From: Methylobacterium hispanicum
Lineage (GTDB): Bacteria; Pseudomonadota; Alphaproteobacteria; Rhizobiales; Beijerinckiaceae
Assembly: GCF_022179285.1 (NCBI RefSeq)
Contig: NZ_BPQO01000023.1
Location: forward strand, 54,460 to 118,459
Length of the DNA: 64,000 bases
Reading direction: 5' to 3'
Positions 1 through 7,046 of the stretch are shown here, in pieces. The number at the start of each line of letters is the position of its first letter. The first letter of the stretch is position 1. Both the position numbers and the translations under genes were made by a program. The notes under the pieces were generated by a model. That model had not been told where the DNA came from and made no database searches. It was given only the letters and a program-made list of their open reading frames with translations.

Positions 1-427
1 GCGTCGCCGCGGCGTAGCCGAGCATGTGCAGATACAGCGTCAGGGCGTCATGCAGGACGGCGCGCGCCGGGGCGTTCACGCCGGGGATCTCCGGCGTCCA
101 GAGCCCCATCGTACGCCACGTGGCCTCGGTGCGCCGGAGCGAGCCCCAGGCGAGGGACAGGGGCTCCAACATGGCCTCGTCGCCGGTCCCGGCAGGCGAG
201 GCAAGCGTGTCCAGGCCGGACGCGTGCAGGGACAGGCAAAGGGCGGCGATAAACGCGTCGCCGCCGCATTCGCGCAGGACGGCCGCGCGGTTGCGGCGCG
301 CCGTCGAGGGCGCGATGGCGAGGATGCGGGCTGAGAGGTCGCTGGGGATGCGGCCGCGGTGCAGTCCGGCCTGCCCGGCCAGGACGTGCTCAAGCGGCGC
401 CGCACCCTTCGAGGGGGGCTGCTTCAT
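1..427 (-). CDS. Hypothetical protein, C-terminus cut by window edge
   Basis: The minus strand reads open from an ATG at 427 to the window edge, about 142 residues starting MKQPPSKGAAPLEHVLAGQ. Codon choice on this strand is typical of GC-rich genes, while the forward-strand frames over the same bases give arginine/proline-rich nonsense. The protein looks soluble and alpha-helical, with several Leu/Ala-rich stretches. There is no signal peptide and no motif I recognise. The Shine-Dalgarno before the ATG is weak. It is the outermost visible gene of the accessory region next to tRNA-Gly. Function unknown. Confidence 0.6.
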   Translation of the reverse strand, partial: MKQPPSKGAAPLEHVLAGQAGLHRGRIPSDLSARILAIAPSTARRNRAAVLRECGGDAFIAALCLSLHASGLDTLASPAGTGDEAMLEPLSLAWGSLRRTEATWRTMGLWTPEIPGVNAPARAVLHDALTLYLHMLGYAAAT

Positions 428-512
428 CGGAAGACACCGTGTTGGCCTTGGCGCGACAGGATCGTCACCTAGGCTGAGGAGCCCCCCTCTTAGCAGCCCA
501 TCCGTTAAAGGA

Positions 513-1046
513 TTATGAGTCCGATCCTTCGTCTGCGTTGCGCTTGAACGTTTTTCCCTTCCGGACGTCGAGGAGCAGGTCGAACGCGTTGGCGACGGCG
601 CGCTTCGTGTTGCCCAGGGTCTCGAAGGGATTGTCGCCGCCCTCCGCGTAGCGGTCGGCGTAGAGGGCCAGGGCCGACAGCAGGGCGCCCATGCCGGGCG
701 CATCGTATTCGTTCGCCGCGAAGGCCAGGGACCGCAGCACGACCGGGTTCAGCCCCTTCTTGGCGATCTTGTCCGGCTGGGTCGTGCGCCGGTTCAGGCC
801 GAAGGCCAGCGGCAGCGCGTTCGTCCATCCCCCCGGCCAGACCTTCATGGCCGCGGCCGCGACGGCGTCGACGAGGGCCGCGTTGACCTCGGCGGGGTCG
901 AGCGGCTCAGGACCGCCGTCCCCGAGGAGGAACGGCTGACGCTCCGGGTCGTAGGCGAGCGCCTGGTGGCCGACGCGCCCGACGACGGTCCATCCGGCGG
1001 GGCACGGCCACAGGTCGGCCGGCATGTAGTCGAGCACGATCTCCAT
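513..1046 (-). CDS. Hypothetical protein, 177 aa
   Basis: The start was set at the ATG at 1046 (MEIVLDYMPADLWPC), which has a strong Shine-Dalgarno (CCGGAGGG) a few bases upstream. The frame stays open further upstream, but that extension is arginine-rich and runs across palindromic DNA. The protein is soluble. A mid-region reads KKGLNPVVLRSLAFAANEYDAPG and is followed by a helical C-terminus ending in a charged tail. No family is recognised. It is divergent from the gene at 1495, and the intergenic DNA between them holds two operator-like palindromes, so regulated expression is plausible. Confidence 0.7.
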   Translation of the reverse strand: MEIVLDYMPADLWPCPAGWTVVGRVGHQALAYDPERQPFLLGDGGPEPLDPAEVNAALVDAVAAAAMKVWPGGWTNALPLAFGLNRRTTQPDKIAKKGLNPVVLRSLAFAANEYDAPGMGALLSALALYADRYAEGGDNPFETLGNTKRAVANAFDLLLDVRKGKTFKRNADEGSDS

Positions 1047-1101
1047 GTCCCTCCGGATAGCACGGCCCCGGCGGCGCGCCACCGGCCTGGCGTGTCCGTT
1101 C

Positions 1102-1148
1102 CTATACCCATGTCGGTATAGGAGAGCCCGCATACCGACATCGGTATG
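1102..1148. promoter_or_regulatory. Pair of operator-like palindromes
   Basis: Two adjacent inverted repeats share the half-site TCGGTAT/ATACCGA. The first is CTATACC-6 nt-GGTATAG at 1102-1121. The second is CATACCGA-2 nt-TCGGTATG at 1131-1148. Their centres are about 28 bp apart, and they lie 55-100 bp upstream of the ATG at 1046. Spacing and symmetry suit binding by a dimeric repressor. No obvious regulator gene is visible next to them, so the protein that binds is unknown. Confidence 0.5.
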
Positions 1149-1166
1149 GCCCGCAGGGCGAGGCCA

Positions 1167-1207
1167 GGCATTTGAGCGGACGCGGTTAACGGGGTCGCTT
1201 AAATGCC
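1167..1207. repeat. Inverted repeat, 12-bp arms
   Basis: GGCATTTGAGCG at 1167-1178 pairs with CGCTTAAATGCC at 1196-1207, with one G-T wobble and a 17-nt loop containing GGTTAAC. It lies in the divergent intergenic region of the accessory segment. It could be a binding site or an RNA hairpin. No poly-T follows, so a terminator is unlikely. Confidence 0.45.
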
Positions 1208-1221
1208 CAGCCCGATTGCGT

Positions 1222-1284
1222 TATATACGAGTCACCGATTTTTGGGCCGCTCTGCCGCCGAAAATCGGTGACTGATATACGCGT
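1222..1284. repeat. Perfect 13-bp inverted repeat flanked by direct repeats
   Basis: AGTCACCGATTTT at 1230-1242 is the exact reverse complement of AAAATCGGTGACT at 1261-1273, with an 18-nt GC-rich spacer. Near-identical AT-rich words flank it: TATATACGAGTCA begins at 1222 and ATATACGCGTCA lies just beyond the right arm. The arrangement is unlike the surrounding DNA and could be a phage-type control or recombination site, or a hairpin in the leader of the gene at 1495. Confidence 0.5.
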
Positions 1285-1494
1285 CAATCGCCGGCCGCCC
1301 GCGGACCCCGGCGTTAACCAGTCCCGGTCCGGAAACGTCTCCTGCAGGGGACGCCCCCTGAGCGAGGGCGGGATCGAACGTCTCCCCCGTAGGACGTCCC
1401 GGCGCGGCTTTCGGAGACCTCGTTAACCGCCCGGGCGCGTCCCTGTACGAATCCGGGGATCCCCGTACCCTCCCTGATGGGAAGGGACCGGGAC

Positions 1495-1893
1495 ATGCTG
1501 ACGGACACCGAACTGGACGAGCTCGCGCGCGCCGTCGCCGGGCTCGGGGACGAGGATGCCGGGCGGCTCGACGGGGCGGTCCTGGAGCTCCGGCATCGAC
1601 GCCGGGCCGAGGCCGAGGTGGAGCGCATCGCCGCGCTGCGGGCGATGTCGGACTTCGACGCCTTCGAGGCGGCATTGGATGTTGGGCAGGTTCTCGCCGC
1701 CGACGTGCACCCCATCGACAAGGCCCTGCAGGTCCTCCGTGACGCGGGCTTCGTGCGCGGCGACGGTCTCAAGGCCCTGTACCGGGCCGGCTGGAACGAT
1801 GCCCTCAGGCGGTACCCGGACGACGGGGAGGCCGAGTTCCAGCAAGGCAGGGACCGCGCCATCGAGCGCCTCCTCATGATGGAGCGCATCTGA
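1495..1893 (+). CDS. Hypothetical protein, 132 aa
   Basis: I chose the ATG at 1495 (MLTDTELDELARAVAGLG) rather than the in-frame ATG at 1477, because GGGAAGGGACCGGG lies at ribosome-binding distance before 1495. The protein is acidic and almost entirely helical, with repeated ELARA/AEVERIAAL-type heptads suggesting a short coiled coil, then a C-terminal half ending FQQGRDRAIERLLMMERI. No catalytic motif is recognised. Its stop is 2 nt from the start of the next gene, so the two are translationally coupled. Confidence 0.65.
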   Translation: MLTDTELDELARAVAGLGDEDAGRLDGAVLELRHRRRAEAEVERIAALRAMSDFDAFEAALDVGQVLAADVHPIDKALQVLRDAGFVRGDGLKALYRAGWNDALRRYPDDGEAEFQQGRDRAIERLLMMERI

Positions 1894-1895
1894 CC

Positions 1896-2366
1896 ATGGA
1901 CGGGCAGACCCTGCGCGACCGGTTCGACCTGCGCCTGCAGGTCTCCGCGAGCGACGATTGCCTCGGCGACCGGGGCAGCCGCTACGTGGGCGTGAAGTCG
2001 TGCAAGCCCATGATTGAGGAAGCCGCCGCTGCGCTCGACCGAGAGCGGACCCTCCGTAAGGAGGCCGACGAGGCGTTGGAGCTCGCCTGGGAGGAACTCA
2101 ACCGGGCGACCGAAGATCTCGACCGCGAGCACGCCCGGAGGGAAGCGGCGATATCCGCTGCCTTCGACGCAGCGGTGTCCGCATGCGTCGGGGCGTCCTA
2201 CGGGCCGCCGTCGGGCTGGGGCGACGGCCGCCCGCGGGGCTGGCACCTGACGGAGCCGTGCTCGCCCCGGGACGCGTGCATGCACGACAACGGCTGCATG
2301 GACGCCGCCCGGCGCATCCGGCTGCGGCAGAACGCGGATGCCGAGAGGCGGGAGTCCCACGTCTAG
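1896..2366 (+). CDS. Hypothetical protein with central coiled coil, 156 aa
   Basis: It starts 2 nt after the preceding stop. Residues about 38-90 form a charged coiled coil (KPMIEEAAAALDRERTLRKEADEALELAWEEL). The C-terminal part contains four cysteines, in ACVGASYG and in EPCSPRDACMHDNGC, suggesting a small metal-binding or disulfide-linked domain. There is no signal peptide. Size and organisation resemble small accessory proteins of phages and islands, but no family is recognised. The gene converges on the one at 2369-2602, with only 2 nt between them. Confidence 0.6.
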   Translation: MDGQTLRDRFDLRLQVSASDDCLGDRGSRYVGVKSCKPMIEEAAAALDRERTLRKEADEALELAWEELNRATEDLDREHARREAAISAAFDAAVSACVGASYGPPSGWGDGRPRGWHLTEPCSPRDACMHDNGCMDAARRIRLRQNADAERRESHV

Positions 2367-2368
2367 GA

Positions 2369-2602
2369 TTACTCCCGAGGGTGGATGACGACACCTTCAG
2401 CATCGTCCAGCATCTCCTGAAGCTCCTCCCAGCCCCGCTGCTCTTTGGCGCGTTCGGCATGGAGGGGATCGAGGATCGTCGGGTCGTCGGTATGGCTGTC
2501 GATGATCGGCGCCTGGTTCTTGTGGTGGACCCTGGCGGTGGCCAGGGCGCGCTTCAGTGCCTCGATCTGGTCGTCCGTCAACGGCTTAGGTGTCGTGGCC
2601 AT
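2369..2602 (-). CDS. Small hypothetical protein, 77 aa
   Basis: The ATG at 2602 (MATTPKPLTDDQIEALKRAL) is preceded by GGGAGCAAGG, a good ribosome-binding site. An upstream in-frame start at 2620 lacks this support. The product is acidic and helical, begins with a DDQIEALKRALATARVHHK segment and ends IHPRE. No domain is recognised. It lies 24 nt downstream of the exported coiled-coil gene and is probably co-transcribed with it. Confidence 0.6.
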   Translation of the reverse strand: MATTPKPLTDDQIEALKRALATARVHHKNQAPIIDSHTDDPTILDPLHAERAKEQRGWEELQEMLDDAEGVVIHPRE

Positions 2603-2626
2603 AGACCTTGCTCCCCTCAATCAGGG

Positions 2627-3811
2627 TTACGGGCAACCGATGCCCTGTTTCTGTTGAGTAAACAGCATGACCATTCCCGTCATGTTCTCGACCGCCTGCT
2701 TCACTTGGGGCTCCCCAGAGCCAAGGCAGGCATAGAGATCATCATGCATTTCACGGTAGATCGAAATCTGGTCGTTCAGGAAGGGGCACGCAGGGCCTGG
2801 GCCGTTGAGGGAGATTTCGGGAGCGTTCTTGAGCTTCTCTCCAAGCTCCATCGACCGCTTCATCCGGCCGTCGTAGTAGGCGTTCTTGGCCTGCAAGGAC
2901 GGGCATGCCTTGGCCATCCGCTCGTTCGCCAGCTTGGTTTCCTCGGCCTTCTCGGCAGCAAGTCGCGCTTCGCGCTCGACCTTGAGGCGTTCGTCCTCAG
3001 CCCTCTTGGCCTCGGCTTTGTCACGCTCTTCACGACGAAGCTTAGCCTCGACCTCGGCGCGCTGTGTGGCCTCCGCCTCGGCCTTCTCCCTCATGAACCG
3101 TTGGATGCGTGCGTCATCCGCCGCGCGTCGGGCTGCGTCAGCCCTATCCGCCTCAGCCTTCGCATCTCGGTCGGACTTGCCCTTCTCCCATGCCTCGGCC
3201 TCGGCAAGGCGGGACGAGCGGATCTTGTCCTCCAGCTTGAGTAGCGCCGCGTTGACCTCGTCGATGTCCGCCTGCGCAATGGGTGTGCCCCCGGCATTGG
3301 TGCCTCGGACACCGCCGCGCTTGGCGGATGCCGTTGACGGAGGAGCAGCCGCTAGCCGGCGCAGCCCGTCGAGCTTCGCCGATAGCTCCTCGGTCGTGCC
3401 ACCTGCGTCAATGGCGTTTCTCGCTCCATTAAGGATTGAAAGCTTCCAGGATCGCAGCCCGTCACGTCCTTCCGCCGCCTGCTCTGCGAGAGCACCGTTT
3501 TCCCTATACGAAGACGAGATGAGGGCGGTGATCACGCTTCCCTCGATGGCCTGCTTGTCCTTGTTGCATTCGACGGCACGGTTTTGGAACGCTCTCCAGA
3601 CATCCTTCGTCCACGCATAGACTGGAACGCCGAACGGAGCGTCGGGAGAGCCGTCCGGCGTTCCCCCCTGACGCCAAGCTCGTGAATCGACCGTTCTTCT
3701 GGTGAGGGCGGAGCAGGATAGCTGCGACGCCTGCGCGACGTAGTCTGGCTCGGCCCTCGCCTCCGTAGCGGCGACCGTGGCCACCAACGCCACCAGCATC
3801 AGACGTCCCAT
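2627..3811 (-). CDS. Exported coiled-coil protein, TolA-like composition, 394 aa
   Basis: The frame is open to 4138, but the start was placed at 3811: AAGGGGG sits 5 nt upstream, and the resulting N-terminus (MGRLMLVALVATVAATEARAEP) is a clear signal peptide. The mature N-terminal domain, about 150 residues, contains scattered cysteines. It is followed by a roughly 130-residue Ala/Glu/Lys/Arg coiled coil (for example EEAKRAEDERLKVEREARLAAEKAEE). The C-terminal domain, about 100 residues, has four cysteines and ends QQKQGIGCP. The composition resembles TolA or murein-associated periplasmic proteins, but that is similarity of style only. Base composition is visibly less GC-rich than neighbouring core genes, which suggests transfer. 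Confidence 0.7.
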   Translation of the reverse strand: MGRLMLVALVATVAATEARAEPDYVAQASQLSCSALTRRTVDSRAWRQGGTPDGSPDAPFGVPVYAWTKDVWRAFQNRAVECNKDKQAIEGSVITALISSSYRENGALAEQAAEGRDGLRSWKLSILNGARNAIDAGGTTEELSAKLDGLRRLAAAPPSTASAKRGGVRGTNAGGTPIAQADIDEVNAALLKLEDKIRSSRLAEAEAWEKGKSDRDAKAEADRADAARRAADDARIQRFMREKAEAEATQRAEVEAKLRREERDKAEAKRAEDERLKVEREARLAAEKAEETKLANERMAKACPSLQAKNAYYDGRMKRSMELGEKLKNAPEISLNGPGPACPFLNDQISIYREMHDDLYACLGSGEPQVKQAVENMTGMVMLFTQQKQGIGCP

Positions 3812-4064
3812 CATATCCCCCTTGCGTGCCCGTGCGAGGCGAGCCGACGCAATCCGCACGATAGGGATGGATGCAAACCCTGGGCGTTCGGTCAATCCTA
3901 CGATGCGCTGGCGTCGGGCGGCAGCCTCGTCTGGGCGGATGACCCGGCTGACGTTGTCGCGGTCAGGCTTCGGCAATCGCTTCCTGCGACATCCTGTCCT
4001 GAATGCCGATTGCCGTTTCCGGTCCCGGGGCTTCGCTTCGATTGCAGGGACAAGGAGACATGCC

Positions 4065-4334
4065 ATGACCGAAGCCAACCGCAGCGACATCATCTTCGAG
4101 CTCCACCTCGCCGAGGGCGAGGCCGACCGGAACGCCACTTTGGTGCGCCTCGTCCAGGCCTACCCGAGCCTGCGCGAGGACCTCCTCGACCACTGGTGCG
4201 AGATCGTCCTCATGGAGCTACGGGCGGCCGCATACCCGGAGCCGCCGTGCCCTCCGGTCGACGAGGCCGAGGCCGCGCGGGCCCTGGCGCGCTTCCGGGA
4301 GATGGAGGCGGAACTGGCCGCGGCGAACCCCTGA
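4065..4334 (+). CDS. Small hypothetical protein, 89 aa
   Basis: The start at 4065 (MTEANRSDIIFELHLAEGEAD) is supported by CAAGGAGA 5-6 nt upstream. The longer open frame to the left overlaps the leader of the divergent exported protein and is arginine-rich. The product is acidic and helical, with LVRLVQAYPSLREDLLDHWCEIVLMEL in the centre and an Ala/Glu-rich C-terminus. I recognise no family. It is the last gene before the tRNA pair. Confidence 0.65.
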   Translation: MTEANRSDIIFELHLAEGEADRNATLVRLVQAYPSLREDLLDHWCEIVLMELRAAAYPEPPCPPVDEAEAARALARFREMEAELAAANP

Positions 4335-4795
4335 AACGAGAGCGCCCCTTTCGGGGGCCGTCCGGCCGGGATCGGCCTCGGGGCGAAGCTCTCGGGGGAT
4401 ACCCTGACCCCTGAAGGGGGACCGTGCCCGTAGGCCCGATGGCGCCGGCTCTCCCACGCCCGGGGTCCGGCGGTCTGGGTGGCCTGTGTCTTATGCCGGG
4501 TGCCCTAGCCCGTGGGCGTAGGCGGTCCCGGCAAGCCTTTCGGCGTTCGCTAGGGGCCTCGGCTCTCGCCTGCGCCCGCACCTGCCGGAAGCCAGGATCG
4601 ACCTCGAATCGGCGCGCCGCAAGGGGCGATGGCGCCGGCGTCCGACGCGCTATCCCCACGAATCGTGAGCGCGCAGAAGCCTGGGCTGCGCGTTGTATCG
4701 ATGTTGTATCGGGGGGGGGTCGGGCCCAAGCCGAAGCTGTGCAGGGACAGTGCCTAAGCGACTGTCCAGGCTTCAGGAAACGGCGATGAGAGGAG
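4335..4795. other. Gene-poor junction between accessory region and tRNA-Gly
   Basis: I see no convincing gene in this 461-bp stretch. Short frames on both strands are arginine/proline-rich and have no ribosome-binding site. It contains two tandem copies of GTTGTATCG (4692-4700 and 4703-4711) running into a nine-G homopolymer (4711-4719). The position, directly downstream of a tRNA 3' end, suits an attachment or junction region of an integrated element, but no duplicated tRNA 3' segment is visible within the window. Confidence 0.4.
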
Positions 4796-4869
4796 TGGAG
4801 CGGGTACCGGGAATCGAACCCGGGTATTCAGCTTGGAAGGCTGCTGCTCTACCATTGAGCTACACCCGC
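4796..4869 (-). tRNA. tRNA-Gly (anticodon UCC)
   Basis: The minus strand begins GCGGGTGTAGCTCAATGG and ends GGTTCGATTCCCGG, then the acceptor 3' strand TACCCGC, discriminator U and an encoded CCA. The acceptor, D, anticodon (CAGCCTTCCAAGCTG, anticodon TCC) and T arms all fold normally. It lies 76 bp downstream of tRNA-Tyr in the same direction. That pair is a common arrangement in alphaproteobacteria, where tuf and tRNA-Trp/secE often follow. Here accessory DNA follows instead. Confidence 0.97.
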
Positions 4870-4945
4870 ACAGCCTGTCGCATAGCATGGAGCGGGTCGC
4901 TTGAGAAGCGAACCGCAGAGCTGTCCGACAGTCCGTGTGATCGTT

Positions 4946-5029
4946 TGGTGGGGGAAGAAGGACTCGAACCTTCGAAGCTTACGCAGCGGATTTACAGTCC
5001 GCCCCCTTTGCCGCTCGGGACATTCCCCC
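4946..5029 (-). tRNA. tRNA-Tyr (anticodon GUA)
   Basis: The 84-nt minus-strand gene begins GGGGGAATGTCCCGAGCGG and ends in an encoded CCA. The anticodon arm CGGACTGTAAATCCG carries GTA, and a long variable arm follows, as expected for a class II tRNA. The T arm GGTTCGAGTCC is intact. It lies downstream of recJ on the same strand and immediately upstream of tRNA-Gly. Confidence 0.97.
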
Positions 5030-5110
5030 AAACGAGCGGCCCGTCCGGGCCGCGCCGGGGTCTTATGGTTGGGGGCAGCCGCGGAGTCAACAGCCTCGTC
5101 GCGCCCCCGT

Positions 5111-6919
5111 TCAATCGGTGGGAGCGAGGTCGCAGATGCGCAGCTGCGCCCGCTCCGCGCCGCGCCAGCGATCGCACGAGAGGGTCCCGGCGACGTGGCA
5201 CTCGCGGCCGATCCCGTTGAGGAGCGCGAGGCCGAGCGGACTCTGCGCGCTGCGGAAGCTGATCGCCCCGATGGCCTGCCCGTCGCGGCTGCGCAGGCGT
5301 GCCCGGACATGGCTCGCGCCCACCACGCCGGCATCGACGATGCGGTGATTGGCGAGCGCGAAGACGGGTTCGGGCGCGCCCTGGCCGAAGGGGCCGGCGC
5401 GCTGGATCAGCCGAACGGTCTCGGCAGTCGCGCCGCCCGCGCTGAGCGTCCCGTCGATGTGCAGCACGTCCGCCGCCCGCGCCTCGGCGACCGCGGCCGC
5501 GAGACACTCGGTCAGGCGCGCCTCGAAGCGGGTCAGGTCCTGACCTTTCAGCGTCACGCCCGCCGCCATGGCGTGGCCGCCGCCCTTCGCGGCGAGGCCC
5601 GCCTCGACGCAGCCGCGCACCGCAGCGCCGAGATCGGCCCCCGCGACCGAGCGGCCGGAGCCCGTGCTGGTCCCGTCCGGACGCAGCGCGAAGGCGAAGG
5701 CGGGCCGGCCGAAGCGCTCCTTCAGGCGCGAGGCGATCAGCCCGACCACGCCGGGGTGCCACTCGGCGCTGCCCGCGACGAGGACGGGACGATCCGGATC
5801 GAGGCTGAGCAACCGGTCCATCGCGGCCTCGGCATCGGCCACCGCCTGCGCCTCGATGAGCTGGCGCTCGCGGTTGAGCCGGTCGAGCTCGGCCGCGATC
5901 CGCACGGCCTCCAGGCTGTCGGCGGTCAGCAACAGGCGCGCGCCGAGGCTCGCGTCGCCGATGCGCCCGCCCGCGTTGATGCGGGGTCCGAGCAGGTAGC
6001 CGAGGTGCCAGGCCTCGGGCGGCCCATCGAGCGAGGCGGCGTCGAACAGGGCGGCGAGGCCGGTGCGGCCGCGCGCGCGCATCACGGCGAGGCCCTGGAC
6101 CACGAAGGCGCGGTTGAGACCGGTCAGGGGCACCACGTCGGCGACGGTGGCGAGCGCCACGAGATCGAGGGCATCCGTGAGCTTCGGCTCGGTCAGGTCC
6201 CCGCCGAAGAAGCCCTCGCGCCGCAGGGCCCGGTTGACGGCCACCAGCGTCAGGAAGACCACGCCCGCCGCGCAGAGATGGCCGAGGCCCGAGAGGTCGT
6301 CGAGACGATTCGGGTTCACCAGGGCGCGCACCGGCGGCAGCACCTCGGAGGCGGCGTGATGGTCGAGCACCACGACGTCGAGGCCGAGCTTCTCCGCCTC
6401 CTCCAGGGGTCCGTGCCCGCTGGTGCCGCAATCGACGCAGACGAGAAGGCTCGCGCCCTCGGCGGCGAGCGCGCGCACGGCCGTGACGTTCGGACCGTAC
6501 CCTTCCGTGATCCGGTCCGGGATATGGATGCGGGCGGTGACGCCGAGGCCCTGCAGGTAGCCGGCGAGCAGCGCCGCGCTCGCGGCGCCGTCCACGTCGT
6601 AGTCGCCGAACACCGCCACGATCTCGCCCCGGCGCACCGCACGGGCGATGCGCCGGGCGGCGATCTCCATGTCGAGCAGGGTGTCGGGGTCCGGCATCAG
6701 CGTGCGCAGGCGCGGGCTCAGATAGGCCTCCGCGCCGTCCGGGCGGATGCCCCTCCCCGCGAGGACGCGGGCGAGCAACTCCGGCAGGCCGTAGGCCTGG
6801 ACCATGGTGGCGGCGTCGGCCTGCGCGACCGGGTCGGCGCAGCGCTCGCGCCACGCCCGCCCCTGGATCGAGGCGGAGACGCCGAGGAAGGGACGGGGCG
6901 GAGGGGTCACGGCGAGCAC
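5111..6919 (-). CDS. recJ: Single-stranded-DNA-specific exonuclease RecJ
   Basis: RecJ is a DHH-superfamily 5'-3' exonuclease that degrades single-stranded DNA in recombination and mismatch repair. The 602-residue protein shows the metal-binding DYDVDG motif (about 106-111), the DHH triad (about 186-188) and the DHHA1 motif GGGHAMAAG in the C-terminal half, followed by the OB-like domain. Length is normal. The start is uncertain: GTG at 6919 or GTG at 6910 (MTPPPRPFLGV) are both possible, and neither has a strong Shine-Dalgarno. It is followed by the two tRNA genes. Confidence 0.93.
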   Translation of the reverse strand: MLAVTPPPRPFLGVSASIQGRAWRERCADPVAQADAATMVQAYGLPELLARVLAGRGIRPDGAEAYLSPRLRTLMPDPDTLLDMEIAARRIARAVRRGEIVAVFGDYDVDGAASAALLAGYLQGLGVTARIHIPDRITEGYGPNVTAVRALAAEGASLLVCVDCGTSGHGPLEEAEKLGLDVVVLDHHAASEVLPPVRALVNPNRLDDLSGLGHLCAAGVVFLTLVAVNRALRREGFFGGDLTEPKLTDALDLVALATVADVVPLTGLNRAFVVQGLAVMRARGRTGLAALFDAASLDGPPEAWHLGYLLGPRINAGGRIGDASLGARLLLTADSLEAVRIAAELDRLNRERQLIEAQAVADAEAAMDRLLSLDPDRPVLVAGSAEWHPGVVGLIASRLKERFGRPAFAFALRPDGTSTGSGRSVAGADLGAAVRGCVEAGLAAKGGGHAMAAGVTLKGQDLTRFEARLTECLAAAVAEARAADVLHIDGTLSAGGATAETVRLIQRAGPFGQGAPEPVFALANHRIVDAGVVGASHVRARLRSRDGQAIGAISFRSAQSPLGLALLNGIGRECHVAGTLSCDRWRGAERAQLRICDLAPTD

Positions 6920-6972
6920 GCCGCGATCATAGCGCGGACCCGCCGCCGACGCTGCCGCCCGAAAACGACAGC

Positions 6973-6996
6973 GGGGCGGCCATCGCTGGCCGCCCC
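6973..6996 (-). terminator. Hairpin terminator downstream of pntB
   Basis: GGGGCGGCC and GGCCGCCCC form a perfect 9-bp stem with a 6-nt loop, about 50 bp after the pntB stop. On the minus-strand transcript it is followed within a few bases by a short T run (GTCGTTTT). It would close the transhydrogenase operon before recJ. Confidence 0.6.
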
Positions 6997-7046
6997 ACCG
7001 GGAAAGAGCCCGCCCAAGGGCCCGAGGCCCTCGGGGATCCCCTGGA

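Noticed and set aside
3812..4138. N-terminal extension of the exported coiled-coil gene up to 4138
   Set aside because: The extension is arginine-rich and overlaps the start of the gene at 4065. A strong Shine-Dalgarno and a perfect signal peptide appear at 3811.
4520..4670. Short plus-strand reading frame (ending ESARRKGRWRRRPTRYPHES) that might be an integrase tail
   Set aside because: It has no start, no ribosome-binding site and no tyrosine-recombinase catalytic residues. I cannot support it as a real or broken integrase.
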